DNA from: Mesostigma viride
Lineage: Eukaryota; Streptophyta; Mesostigmatophyceae; Mesostigmatales; Mesostigmataceae
DNA length: 64,000 nucleotides
Direction: 5' to 3'
Assembly: GCA_009746045.1 (NCBI GenBank)
Contig: RPFO01000153.1
Span: 316,842-380,841 of the forward strand
The notes beneath the pieces were generated by a model, which ran no database searches, was not told where the DNA came from, and was given only the letters and a program-made list of their open reading frames with translations. A program made the position numbers and the translations under genes. Of this stretch, positions 23,932-33,837 are shown piece by piece; the first letter of the stretch is position 1; each line of letters begins with the position of its first letter.

Positions 23932-24445
23932 TAGTTTAGATAGAGAGCGAGACGACGATCCTTTGCAACATACGTCATTGAATCAACCCTTCCGCGGCTG
24001 GGAAAAAGAAGACGACACCTACTTGACAGGTAATGGGCGGGTCGCCGTCAAGCTAGGAGGATAGTGCTGCCTGATTCAGGACACGCCCTGCCTAGACGTT
24101 AGACCTGCTCGAAGCGGAAAATCCTTTCGTATATAGCTCCTGTTCCTCGTCTTGTTTCCTTAGAAAGATGGTTTACTGCCGTAGACAGTTGCTGGTTTTG
24201 GTTCGACGATAGAGAGACGGCTAGCGTCTCGTAGATTACCCTTTTTCTGCATCTTGCCTGCTTTGTATTTAGACGACCCTTCGCCGGACGCAGAATTCTT
24301 GAAACCGGATACTTACGACCACCTGGCGCTGGAAACATCGTCCCTACGTGCGTCGTCAATCTGGTTCGGTTTCAGACACCCGAGATAAGTCGCCTTCTCC
24401 TCGTTCTCCTCATTTGACTGCTCAAGACCTACCAGGTGCGTTACC

Positions 24446-24838
24446 ATGAGCCAACGGCGATCTTTTACTGCTCCTTCCCATTCTTCTAGCGATAATAGTC
24501 TAGCTAAATATTACGTAGTGATTACGCCTCAATGGTCCTCCATTTTCCTTTCTTGGTCCGACGCTAGGAAGATCGTTCAGAATCGTGTATATAACGTAAT
24601 TAGGTATAAGAAATTTATGTCCTTTGAAGAAGCTCAGCAGTTCCTTATAGATCATAGCCAAACAGATTTAGGCCTGCATGTACGCCCTATTCCTCATGGT
24701 CGCCCTCCAGTAGAAGCTCTAGTCTTTGCTACCCCTCCTTCTTCTCCCCCTAAACGGGCTGCATCTGCATCTGCTTCAGATACTCCTCTCACTTTGGAGT
24801 TTGGTTCCCTATCCATTACTGTTGTTAAAAAGGATTGA
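24446..24838 (+). CDS. Small ORF with RNase H1 N-terminal / caulimovirus-viroplasmin-like domain (element A)
   Basis: The 130-residue frame starts at an ATG in good context (ACCATGA) and is intact. Residues about 20-70 read KYYVVITPQ, SIFLSWSDARKIV and then RYKKFMSFEEAQQFLIDH. This matches the pattern of the RNase H1 N-terminal hybrid-binding domain, also found in caulimovirus gene VI protein (Pfam Cauli_VI): Y-aV, a G/P-IF-sW segment, YKKF and an EEA-xxFL helix. The domain binds RNA:DNA hybrid or double-stranded RNA in RNase H1. The rest is Ser/Pro-rich. It lies between the LTR and gag, where most chromoviruses have no ORF. Assignment is by eye from motif spacing. Confidence 0.65.
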   Translation: MSQRRSFTAPSHSSSDNSLAKYYVVITPQWSSIFLSWSDARKIVQNRVYNVIRYKKFMSFEEAQQFLIDHSQTDLGLHVRPIPHGRPPVEALVFATPPSSPPKRAASASASDTPLTLEFGSLSITVVKKD

Positions 24839-24929
24839 TTTTAATTTTGTTCCTGCTGCAGACCTTCAAGGTTTTTCCTTTTTCCTTTGTTGCTTTCTTC
24901 TAGATTCCTATTCCTTTACGTAATTAAAG

Positions 24930-26675
24930 ATGGATCCAGTGGGTGGAGATATGTCGCCTATACCTACCAATAATAATAATAATACTACTACTAATAACAT
25001 AACAATAACAATACTCGTGGTAACCGACGGGACTCCTTGGAAACGGTACACCATCTCACCCTCAAGGTATTCTGCGTACCTCACCTCCTTCTCCTGTTGC
25101 TGGTGGTCGCCGTCGTCCCTCAATTACCCCACCTACCTATGAACAACGTATTTCCCAAGTCAGATTTAGTGAGGAACCTTCTTTCGTTGTGAACCAGGCC
25201 CCTGCCCCTTCTGCAACCTTGGCTCACCCCTCCAGCAGGTCCTCACACACTAACAATGCTCCTAGGCCTCCTTCCCACCCTGTGCCTTCAATGCCTGCTA
25301 TTAACACGGGTCGTACCTCGGCCCCTGTCGGCCCTTCTGGGCGCCCTAGTGCAGTTCCCTTTTACCCACCTGCTTCCTGGTCCTACCCTGAGACGGCCTA
25401 TGAGGCTGCCCAGGTTCCTACCCGTGTGGCTGATTTAGAAGTTAATAATGATTTCAGTACCATGCCCCTAGATGATAGGAATTATGATCATTTTGCCTAT
25501 TCCTCTCTTCGTGAGCAATATACTGTCCCTTCTCCTATGGGCACCATCCTGAAACGGTGGCTCCCTCTAGACCCCTACCCAAGACTTTTCCTATCCCTTC
25601 CTTCTATCCCGCTTATGTAGCAGTGGAAGATAGTGGCCCTATGGGAAAAACTGATTCTTCTAATCCCCCTAAGCCTCCTGCTCTTCCCCTCTTTGCCAAC
25701 CTTCCTAAGCTGGATGTCAAGTCTACCCCTCAACAGTTTTTCACCTTCATTATGTTGCTCACCCAGAACACAGAGTCCTGGCAGAACCACAATAGGTGGC
25801 GCCTCTCTGATGCTGTACTAGTTCCTCATTATCTTACTACCTGCATTACTCCTGAACTTGCTAACCTCATCCAGTGTGAGTCTCTTGCCTCTCATGCCTA
25901 CCCAAACTCTGTAGCAGAATTGTTCAAGCGTTTAGAGAACCATTTAGTCCCTCCCGATGCAGATTGGCAGGATAGATTATCCTTTGGCACCTTGCAGCAG
26001 GGTACCAAGTCCTTCAAAGAATATATGAAAGAGTTTGATGCTCAGATGGTACGAATTAGGGATTTGTCGGGTGCAGAAGTACGTGCTCGCTTCCTTCAGG
26101 GCCTCAGTAGACCCTTATTGCGTGAAGTCAAGCGCCAGTTCTCTGCCTACCGTTTTACTGACCTGCCCCTCAAGCATGTGCGCCAGCATCTTTTACGAGT
26201 AGCAGATTTCTTCTCCACACCTTCTCTTCCTACCCGTTCCCGTATTAATAATATTAGCCTTACCCCTGAGGAGGAGAACTCCTATGTAGAAGAATTAGAT
26301 ATCTGTGTGACTGACCTTTCAGCTCTGGATGTCTCTCATATCACCTGCTATCATTGTAAGGAAGTAGGTCATCTTAAACGTGAGTGCCCCAAGTTCCTTT
26401 CGGGTGCTCCCCCTCATCCCGACGCTCGCCCTCCTCGTACCCCTCAGCGTGCTCCTATTCGTCCCACTTCAGGACGCATTCCTTCAGCTACCCCTAGTAG
26501 GCTGAATGCTGTGCAGACAGGATCCCCAGGGTTCCCCTATGATAATCAGGCTCCCGCACCCTCTTCAATCCCTCGTGACCCTCCAGCAGTGGCTTTTCCG
26601 CCAGGGTCTTCTTCGGGGTTCGTTCCTATGGATTTGGGGGGGAGGGGGAACAGTAGGCCTGTCAGCCGGGGGTAA
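24930..26675 (+). pseudogene. Element A gag (capsid/nucleocapsid), two frame breaks
   Basis: From ATG 24930 the frame passes an AAT/ACT microsatellite (about 24970-25010), after which the natural reading (PSHPQGILRTSPPSP...) is in another frame. A second change near 25550 leads into the long capsid frame. That frame has the retrotransposon gag core (FANLPKLDV, FFTFIMLLTQNTESW, LSFGTLQQGTKSFKEYMKEFDAQMVRI, RARFLQGLSRPLLREVKRQF) and a CCHC zinc knuckle CYHCKEVGHLKREC at about 26347-26388. The tail is Pro-rich. Either this copy is mutated or the low-complexity stretch is misassembled. Gag forms the virus-like particle. Confidence 0.75.
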
Positions 26676-27189
26676 CCTGGACAGGTCCTTAGATAGTACC
26701 CCAGATAATAATTTTTGCTTGCCTGTTTTTATAACCTCTGTAGGAGCTGAATCATCCCTACCACTACGTGTGCGTCCTCTTATGTTCTTGAATGGTGGCT
26801 TAACCGTCCCTCATACTGTTGTAGACCCCTTCCTGCATGCTGATGAACTCTTGAATGTCTCTGTGTTAGTGGATAGCGGTGCGGCTAGCTCCTTTGTGAG
26901 CGAGGCCCTAGTTAGGCGTTTAGGACTAGTCCCTACCCCTCACACAAAAACTGTCACTGTCCATTATGCTGACGGTCGCACCAGTCATTCCCCGGGTACG
27001 GTGTCCCTTCCCCTGGTCATACAAGGACGTACGGTCAACCTGACGGCCACTATAGGCCCTATCACTACAGCTGATGTATTACTAGGATTAGATTGGCATC
27101 AGGATAATAAAATCACTATTAATTATGATACTATGGTCATTTGGTTTCCAGATAGCTCTACTGGGTACCAGAACGTCATTATAGATTAG
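26676..27189 (+). CDS. Element A aspartic protease
   Basis: The frame is +1 relative to gag and overlaps the gag end from 26506; the natural switch is in the G-rich run near 26634-26650, so a programmed shift or an indel there is needed. Residues LLNVSVLVDSGAASSFVSEALVRRLGL carry the catalytic DSGA, and ADVLLGLDW is the flap-side ILGxDW motif of retropepsins. It processes the gag-pol polyprotein. The frame closes at 27187-27189, whereas the RT frame is already open across this point, giving an overlap. Confidence 0.8.
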
Positions 27190-27200
27190 AAAATTTATCC

Positions 27201-30200
27201 TTGGTAGATATTACTCCTCCTACACCTGTTGATCCTCCTGTGAGACCTATACCTGAAGTATTAATGTCCAATGACGAATTGCGATCTGAACTAAAGGAAT
27301 ATGGATACCTATTATGTATGTTCCTTCAGTTAGAAGTACAAGAGATACCTATCACTAATAATAGTGTGGATATAGATGTAAATACAGTGGATACAATAGG
27401 AGTGGGATTTACTGAAAATGAAATAGTAAGATACATGGCTGTGATAGATTCCTCAAAAGTATTTGAAGAAAAGACTCCTTCTTATCCTCCTCCTCGTTCT
27501 GTTTTACACCGTGTAGTTATCAAGGACGGTGCAGTTCCTACGCACTCTCCGATGTATAGAATGGGCCCTACAGAATTAAAGGAACTAAAACAGATTTTAG
27601 TATCACTATTAGAAGCAGGATTGATAGAGCCTAGTAACTCCCCCTACTCCGCTGGTGTCCTGTTAGTTCCTAAGCCAAATGGCAAGTTTCGCCTAGTTAC
27701 TGATTATAGGAAGTTAAACGATATTACTGTGAAGTCTAAATACCCTCTACCTCGTATTGATGATATATTTAATAAGGTTAAAGGTTCTACCTGTTTCACA
27801 GTACTAGATTGTGCGGATGGTTTTTGGCAACTACGTATAGCTCCTGAGGATTGCCACAAAACCGCCTTTGCTACCCCTTTTGGGCATTACCAGTTTAGAG
27901 TAGCGGCTATGGGACTCTGTAACTCTCCTGCCTCTTTCCAAATGTTAATGAATGAAGTGCTTAGACCTGTTATGGGAAATTCCCACCTTCCTCAAGTGTC
28001 CTCTGATTTAAAGGATCCTTCCTTCTCCTCTGTTTCTTTATCTGAGCATGACCGTTCTTGTGCTCAAGCTTACTTAGATGATATCCTTATTTATTCTCCT
28101 GATTTTGAAACGCACCTACGTGATTTAAAGAAAGTATTAGAAATCATGGCTGAAAATTCTTTATGGGCGCGCCGTGCTAAAGTTCGCTCTGGTAGGAGTG
28201 TCCCATTTTTAGGGCACGTTCTGTCAGATGCCGGGGTTGCTACCGACCCGGACAAGACTAAGTCAATTCAGGAATGGCCTACCCCTACCGACGTTAAAGG
28301 TGTACGTAGTTTTCTAGGAATTGCTTCTTACTATAGGCGTTTTATCCCGCGTTTCGCAACTATAGCAGCTCCTATTAATCATCTATTAAAGAAGGATATC
28401 CCCTTTGTTTGGAGTAGTGAATGTCAGTCGGCTTTTCAGTGTCTAAAATCCCTACTCCTCTCCCCTCCTGTACTCATCCTACCGGATACTACTAAACCCT
28501 TTGTTGTAGCCACAGATGCTAGCAAGGTAGCTATAGGGGGCGTCCTTCTCCAGGATCAGGGTCAGGGCTTACAGCCAATCGAGTATATCTCTAGGACAAT
28601 GCTTCCTGCGGAGCGTAACTATCCCGTCCACCAGCAAGAACTATTAGCTGTGGTGTACTGTTGCCACGCGTGGCAGCACTTTCTTAAAGGTGCTCAATTT
28701 GATGTTTGTCTGAATGAACCCTGTGAGATTGATCCTTATAGATTAGTTATCCAGACAGATCACCGCCCTCTTACCCATCTTCTCTCACAACCCAACCTTA
28801 CCCCTCGTCAAGCGCGCTGGATGGAGTTTTTAGCACAGTTCTCCCCTTTTAAACTTCAGTATGTTAAGGGTGTAGATAACATAGTACCAGATGCACTCTC
28901 TCGTCGTGCAGATTACTCCTTTTTCGAGGACCTTGATGTTCTCAATACTACTCTAGTTCCTACTACTATGGGTGTAACCCCGTATGGTGAACTACCTGAT
29001 GATGAATCCTATGCCTACCTCTTTCATACAGCTGTTCGCATGCCTGATCTCCTTTCTCACGTAGGACTCTCTCTCCCGTGTGAGGCCCTTCCTGTGGTCT
29101 CGGTGGGGGGGGAGGGGAAAAATAAAATTTCTATACCGCTTAGCCATATAGCGACTAGGTCAGGAAAGTCTTATGAACACATAGTCCCTCTAGGACCTCC
29201 CCTTCTCTTTGGCAAGGCGGTAGGAGATCTCTTTAAACCTGTTCTGGATACCTCTGTAGCGATGCCTACCTCTGATCTCGAACGTCTTATTAGTAGATTT
29301 ACGGCCACTGAGCCGGAAGCATTAGCTGCCATTGCTGCCCATCCCCAACAATTAGGCAAGCACCCTTGTAAATTTGTAGGTGGATTTTTATATGTGCAGA
29401 TAGCAGATTCTCCCCCTCAATGGCGCCTGTATGTCCCTCCTATCTGTCGCTCCTCCTTGCTCTTTGAGTTGCATGACTTAGCTGCTCACCAGGGTGGTAA
29501 ACGGGTACGGGACCTAGTAGCCCGCTCTTACTACTGGCCTTCCCTTTTAAAGGATGTAGATGAGTATGTTAGAACCTGTCAATCTTGCCAGGAGATGAAA
29601 CCCAACAATGTAGGACAGATAGCAGAGCCTAGGACCTTACCTGATCCCATCATGCCGTGGGACTCCATTATGATGGATTTTGTAGGACCTTTTAGGAAGA
29701 ATGATAGAGGTAACGCCCAGATCCTTGTTTTTGTAGATCGTTTTACTCGTATGTGTCATCTCGTGCCGTGTCCCTTAGAACTCACCGCACGCGATTGCGC
29801 ACGCCTATACCTTAATAACGTATATAGATATCATGGTTTGAGTAGGCAGTTTATTAGTGATAAGGATAAGTTATTTACTTCTGATTTTTGGCAGCAGTTC
29901 TTCGCTGCTATCGGTACCAAGGTCACCTTCGGTACTGCCTACCACTCCTCCTCGTCTCATTTAGTAGAACGTTTGAATAGGGTAGTGGAAGAAGCTCTGC
30001 GTCACTATGTGAATGGCTCTGGGAGTGATTGGGAGGATTACCTATGTTTGGTAGAGTTTTCCCTTAACAACTGCCCTCAGGCTGCGCATGGTTATACGCC
30101 CTTCTTCCTAGATACTGGTAGACAACCTCTTACCCCTACCTCTCTTTTAGCTAGTCCTTTAAGGGACAAGGATGATGTGTCCCGGGATACTGTAGAAGGT

Positions 30201-30788
30201 GTGCAGGCGTTATTAGATAAGATGAAGAATGCACACGACAACGCTATTGCAGGGTACCATAGGGCGCAGGCCAAATACCTTGCTAGGTTGCGTGCCTCAT
30301 TAGATAGAAGAGCACCTGAGATAGAAATAGGAGATTTAGTCTTAGTAGAAGGCCCCCGTGTTGGCCGCTTCGCTCATAAGTTCGAAGCTGAACTGAAAGT
30401 GAAACTTAGGCCCGCCTTCTTAGGACCCTTCCGTGTGTTGTCTAGAGTAGGTAATTTTCTGTATGAGATAGATATTCCTACCTCTTGGCAGACCCACTCT
30501 CGCACCTTTCATAGAAGCCAGCTGAAGCTCTATCATCAGAGCACGTTCGCTGGTAGAGAATTGGCCCCTGCCCCTTTAGAGCATAACCCGGATACTGGTG
30601 AGGTAGAGGATGAGGTAGAGGGTATCGTGGCCCATAGAGATATCAAAAAAGGCCGCGGTACCCAGCGCCAGTATAAGGTGAAGTGGATGTATGCTCGTAG
30701 TGAGGTAGATAAGGTCTGGTATACTGAGAGTGAGCTAGATGGGTGTAGTCGCCTGCTGCAGGAGTATAAAACCCTGCATAAGCTCTAG
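27201..30788 (+). CDS. Element A pol: reverse transcriptase, RNase H, integrase, chromodomain
   Basis: An intact 1195-residue frame with no ATG at its start (first in-frame ATG 27264). RT: LIEPSNSPYSAGVLLVPKPNGKFRLVTDYRKLN, then catalytic AYLDDILIYS (YLDD 28071-28082). A roughly 30-residue Ser-rich insert lies just before YLDD. RNase H: FVVATDASKVAIGGVLLQ, QTDHRPLTHLL. Integrase: zinc-binding HDLAAHQGG...CQSCQEMK, then D (MMDFVGPF), D (FISDKDKLFTSDF) and E (SSSHLVERLNRVVEEAL). The C-terminal 55 residues (from about 30610) form a chromodomain: VEGIVAHRDIKKGRGTQRQYKVKW, then a W-Y-ESEL helix. Chromodomains in chromoviruses direct integration to methylated-histone chromatin. Expression presumably follows a frameshift from the protease frame. 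Confidence 0.93.
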   Translation: MVDITPPTPVDPPVRPIPEVLMSNDELRSELKEYGYLLCMFLQLEVQEIPITNNSVDIDVNTVDTIGVGFTENEIVRYMAVIDSSKVFEEKTPSYPPPRSVLHRVVIKDGAVPTHSPMYRMGPTELKELKQILVSLLEAGLIEPSNSPYSAGVLLVPKPNGKFRLVTDYRKLNDITVKSKYPLPRIDDIFNKVKGSTCFTVLDCADGFWQLRIAPEDCHKTAFATPFGHYQFRVAAMGLCNSPASFQMLMNEVLRPVMGNSHLPQVSSDLKDPSFSSVSLSEHDRSCAQAYLDDILIYSPDFETHLRDLKKVLEIMAENSLWARRAKVRSGRSVPFLGHVLSDAGVATDPDKTKSIQEWPTPTDVKGVRSFLGIASYYRRFIPRFATIAAPINHLLKKDIPFVWSSECQSAFQCLKSLLLSPPVLILPDTTKPFVVATDASKVAIGGVLLQDQGQGLQPIEYISRTMLPAERNYPVHQQELLAVVYCCHAWQHFLKGAQFDVCLNEPCEIDPYRLVIQTDHRPLTHLLSQPNLTPRQARWMEFLAQFSPFKLQYVKGVDNIVPDALSRRADYSFFEDLDVLNTTLVPTTMGVTPYGELPDDESYAYLFHTAVRMPDLLSHVGLSLPCEALPVVSVGGEGKNKISIPLSHIATRSGKSYEHIVPLGPPLLFGKAVGDLFKPVLDTSVAMPTSDLERLISRFTATEPEALAAIAAHPQQLGKHPCKFVGGFLYVQIADSPPQWRLYVPPICRSSLLFELHDLAAHQGGKRVRDLVARSYYWPSLLKDVDEYVRTCQSCQEMKPNNVGQIAEPRTLPDPIMPWDSIMMDFVGPFRKNDRGNAQILVFVDRFTRMCHLVPCPLELTARDCARLYLNNVYRYHGLSRQFISDKDKLFTSDFWQQFFAAIGTKVTFGTAYHSSSSHLVERLNRVVEEALRHYVNGSGSDWEDYLCLVEFSLNNCPQAAHGYTPFFLDTGRQPLTPTSLLASPLRDKDDVSRDTVEGVQALLDKMKNAHDNAIAGYHRAQAKYLARLRASLDRRAPEIEIGDLVLVEGPRVGRFAHKFEAELKVKLRPAFLGPFRVLSRVGNFLYEIDIPTSWQTHSRTFHRSQLKLYHQSTFAGRELAPAPLEHNPDTGEVEDEVEGIVAHRDIKKGRGTQRQYKVKWMYARSEVDKVWYTESELDGCSRLLQEYKTLHKL

Positions 30789-30864
30789 TTGTAGACCTTC
30801 TCCTCTCTTATGTTATGTCTGCTGTCGACGGATGGTTGGTTGTCCCCTCCCCTCCGCAGCCGTC

Positions 30865-31656
30865 ATGTCAGAGCCTACCCCTCCGGCTGAGAGCTCGCTG
30901 CCGTCCCCGCCCCCACCGGACCCTGAGCTGTATTTCGAGGCCCTTCCGGGCCGCTGGGTGTCGCGATCAAGTTACCGGGTGGCGTTGTGCAGCCGGCCCT
31001 TCAGGCCCAACATGCGGGCTTAGTCAGGGCGGCCCTCTTCGGGGTCACGTGGTATGGTCCTTCCCCTGATGAGCCGCACCAGCTTGTCCTGCACGGGTTC
31101 GACGATGCCGGACACTGTTTGTTGGGGTGTGGTTCCAGCTGTCCCGCCTTGGGGCAGATAGATGCGGTTCTCCGGTGTTGCCGTGTGTTCTCCTATCTCT
31201 CCACTCCTGTGGGCCGTACCTGCCTACGGGAGGTGTTCCCTTGGCTTCCAGCTGAGGGTGATGCTGAGGTAGACGAGAACCCCTGCGACCTTTTACGGGC
31301 CGTAGAGTTCATGGAGATAGCTGATCAGTCGGCGGGACTAGCGGTTAGTGGTCCTGCCCCTTCGGGCGCCCCAGCCGAGGTACATTATACTCCAGATTAT
31401 TCTGCCTCGAGCGCTGCGTCCGTCTCCTCGGCGTCTGTTCCTCCCTCTCCGGTCCCGTCGTCCCCTCGGTCGACCCGGGGTGTTGCAGTAGAGCCTACCC
31501 CTTCGGGTTTGCCTGATCCTCTTTCCTGACGGCGTGTGGGCCGATGTTTTCCTCACTGTAGATAGGCATGACAATGTCGAGGATGTGGCTCACTACCAGG
31601 CCTACCTGGAGGTCCTGCTGGCCTCTCGTGGCACTTACCAGACGGATGGCCACTAG
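30865..31656 (+). pseudogene. Extra 3' ORF of element A, unknown function, frame-broken
   Basis: From ATG 30865 the frame encodes MSEPTPPAESSLPSPPPPDPELYFEALPGRW, then changes frame near 30987 and continues QPALQAQHAGLVRAALFGVTWYG, LVLHGFDDAGHCLLGCG and REVFPWLPAEGDAEVDENPCDLL. A Ser/Pro-rich tail follows, and after another shift a short ...VAHYQAYLEVLLASRGTYQ ends at 31656. I recognise no domain. The position, between pol and the 3' LTR, is that of env or accessory genes, but no signal peptide or membrane segment is visible. Confidence 0.5.
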
Positions 31657-32019
31657 ATAGAGGGCCTTAGGCCCGACCTGAGGGTGTTGTCCCTCCGGTA
31701 TGTAGAGTCGCCCTCATATTCTGGCCAGTTGATTGGCTGTTCTTGGTCCTTAGCGCTGATGTGTTTACTCTGTGTGTCCTGCCCAGTGCCGTCCCCCCCG
31801 GCCAGGACTCCGTTCCAGGCAGTTAGGGGAACCTACCACCAGGCTTGGTGCTGGCTAACCCTACACCACCCGGCGTGGTGGTGGAGACCGTGTGAACTAT
31901 TGGTGCTTTGTATCTGGGATGGTCTATCGAGTGTGTTGGTATGTGCTGGGTGCATTAGGATTATTTTCCTACCCCTTTGGTTGATCCCTCCTCTCGGCAT
32001 AGGGAGAGGGCTCCCTACC
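31657..32019 (+). other. Untranslated region before the element A 3' LTR
   Basis: No domain found. Contains GGTGG and CCCGGC words and a 13-bp imperfect inverted pair (ACCACC...GGTGGT) near 31831-31885. It ends at the purine tract. Confidence 0.4.
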
Positions 32020-32035
32020 TTTGTGGGGGGGGAGG
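32020..32035 (+). promoter_or_regulatory. Polypurine tract of element A
   Basis: TTTGTGGGGGGGGAGG immediately precedes the TG of the 3' LTR, as a plus-strand primer site should. Confidence 0.8.
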
Positions 32036-32606
32036 TGTTACGTCGCGTAACAATTCGTTGTAGTTACGGACGTAAATTAGGTCCTTGGCCTCGGTTGTTC
32101 CTAGGTTACGTGCAGTTCTAGTTTGGACATGATTGTCCCCGTAACAGTACTGTGGTATAGTGGGTGCCTTTGGGCGCCGCGCCGCGTACTATATTAGTGG
32201 TCCTTATCCTTTTGTAGAATGTAGTGGACAGGCGTGCATCTGTGCACCTGCTTGTGTTTCTGTGTTTCTGCAGGCGAGGGCCAGGTCGGCCCGAGCCTGT
32301 TGGACCGTTGGTGACCATTTATGCACGTTCCACTCCTTGTGTGGTCACTCGGCGTGTGTTAAATGAATTAACACATATTAGCTTGGGTCACGGCAGTTTA
32401 GTTGTGTTTCCTTCCTCTTTTCCTGGAGTAAACGGGTTTGATTAAATGGCCTATGGCGTATTACAGTAGTACATATGTAAATGCATTGAGATCTGGTTCG
32501 TCTCGGTCGTCTTTCGCTAGGGGTGTATATAGAGGCAGCCTCACTAGTTTAGGTAGTATCAGGACAGGTAGAGGTAGAGGTGGTGGCCGAGGCTTGCGGC
32601 GTAACA
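32036..32606 (+). repeat. 3' LTR of element A
   Basis: 571 bp, nearly identical to 23349-23918, followed by GATTA and the continuing LINE B 3' UTR. Confidence 0.92.
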
Positions 32607-32684
32607 GATTAGCTCGGTTTCGCGGCTTTGCCCCCCCCCTCCATCCATCCACGGGAATATGTGCTACATGATCTCCCAACGGAG
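32607..32684 (+). mobile_element. LINE B 3' UTR piece between elements A and B
   Basis: CGGTTTCGCGGC...CCATCCATCC and GGAATATGTGCTACATGAT match the 3' ends of the other LINE copies (for example 60065-60120). It stops after CTCCCAACGGAG, inside the tail hairpin, where element B starts. Confidence 0.8.
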
Positions 32685-33516
32685 TGTCACGGACGCGCGC
32701 TATGTCATCCGGGCGCCCACTATGCACAAGACCGGTGACGTGCGCAAGGAATTTGTCTTCTACGCATTTTCGACAAAGGCTAGTGACCGGGGGGGGACAC
32801 TAGCACTTGCAGCATAAGAGCGGACGAAAGTGTACGTGCACGCGCGCCGGGCCAGGCACAGCTGGGCGCGCAGCACTGACTTGAGCGGACGGCAGCACAA
32901 GTGTGCAGCGTCGAGAGGATCATACGCGTGTTAGTGGACAGCTGGAGCTGAAGCTGGACTGCTGGACTTCAACAGCGCCGAGGCTATTGACAGGCCAGGT
33001 GTCTTTGTGGTGTAGAATAGCGGGTCAACGTTATGAGGACTGGACAGAAAATGGAAAAGGACAATTTGCGGTGCGGAGCCAGATCGCTGGAATGAATGCG
33101 AAATCGCTGGCAGCCCTAAAAAGGGATTTCTTCTAGAAAGGAACGATTAGACGCAATGTTTGCTGGGCCACTCACACGCAAGGTGTGAGCGTGCAGATTG
33201 TCTGAAGGATATTATGCTTCGACCTTGCTGGACGTGACTCAATGTCGGACATTCCCAGGGACAGAAATGCCGGAGCCTCTAGGAGATGAGATCGGCAACA
33301 GGGTAGCAATTTAGATTTGTCGGGATGCCTTCCTGCTTTTGTTGGCATGTGTGGTAGAAAGCCAGGACGGCAACTGGAATGCGGTTTCTATTCGCATGGT
33401 TCAGGCAGCAAGATAGTTTTGGCATTCCTGGCTGGACTGACAAGTGTGGCGTGTGTCATGCGTGTGGCATGACGAATGGTTTGGTTCATAGTCGAAGAGG
33501 ACTCTCACGCAGCGTG

Positions 33517-33533
33517 TATATAGTCTCTTCGAG
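33517..33533 (+). promoter_or_regulatory. TATATA box and putative self-primer segment in A1
   Basis: TATATA (33517-33522) is followed directly by GTCTCTTCGAG (33523-33533). The latter is the exact reverse complement of the 11 nt after A1 (33827-33837). In Tf1-type elements the first 11 nt of the mRNA pair with such a site and prime reverse transcription. If that is the case here the transcript starts at about 33523. A TATA box directly adjacent to the start would then be too close to act canonically, so the promoter itself is uncertain. Confidence 0.5.
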
Positions 33534-33680
33534 TCTCTCGTTAGTGGCCTTCGTGTTTCTCCCTTTCCTTGGGAGCAAGGCCGGTAGCATGTCATGGAGC
33601 GCTGCCTAACTGCGGGCTCGTGAGCATGGAGTGCATCGATATTGAGACTATCAACGTGTTGTAATTGTATAAACTTTCTC

Positions 33681-33686
33681 AATAAA
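33681..33686 (+). terminator. AATAAA polyadenylation signal in repeat A
   Basis: AATAAA occurs in A1 and at the equivalent place in A2 (about 44903). In A2 it would end the element transcript, which makes R the stretch between the start near 33523 and the cleavage site near 33700. Confidence 0.5.
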
Positions 33687-33826
33687 CTCCGCATGTGCGG
33701 CTTCATCATCAGACTGTGCAAAGTATGTGTTTTGAAAGCATTATTCTATAGCAGGGGAGGCAATAAGGTGGTTATCAGGCACGAGGGACAGTTCCTTGTC
33801 CTCGGCTGAGAGCCCTCCTTTCTTTA

Positions 33827-33837
33827 CTCGAAGAGAC
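33827..33837 (+). promoter_or_regulatory. Putative self-priming primer-binding site of element B
   Basis: CTCGAAGAGAC begins at the first base after the A1/A2 identity ends. It is a perfect complement of 33523-33533. No TGG-starting tRNA site is present at this boundary. This is the layout of self-primed Ty3/gypsy elements such as Tf1. Confidence 0.6.

Larger units (their letters stand above)
23349..32606 (+). mobile_element. Element A: Ty3/gypsy chromovirus, 9258 bp, TSD GATTA
   Basis: Near-identical LTRs (23349-23918 and 32036-32606) both start TGTTACG and end GCGTAACA. GATTA at 23344-23348 and 32607-32611 is the target duplication. Next to the 5' LTR is a tRNA-type primer site, and before the 3' LTR a G-rich polypurine tract. 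The order is a small hybrid-binding-domain ORF, gag with a CCHC knuckle, aspartic protease, RT, RNase H, integrase, chromodomain, and then an extra ORF. The LTRs differ at about two or three places (for example one G near 23837), so insertion is recent, yet gag and the extra ORF carry frame breaks. It lies in the 3' UTR of LINE B. Confidence 0.92.
32685..33826 (+). repeat. Repeat A1 of element B (lacks B at its left)
   Basis: 1142 bp, nearly identical to A2 (43914-45050). Differences seen: one G in the run near 32795, GCGGAG versus GCGAAG near 33075, and GTGTATATAG versus GTGTAG near 33516. It carries transcription signals (see the regulatory entries) and ends exactly where a self-complementary primer site begins. 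Confidence 0.9.
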
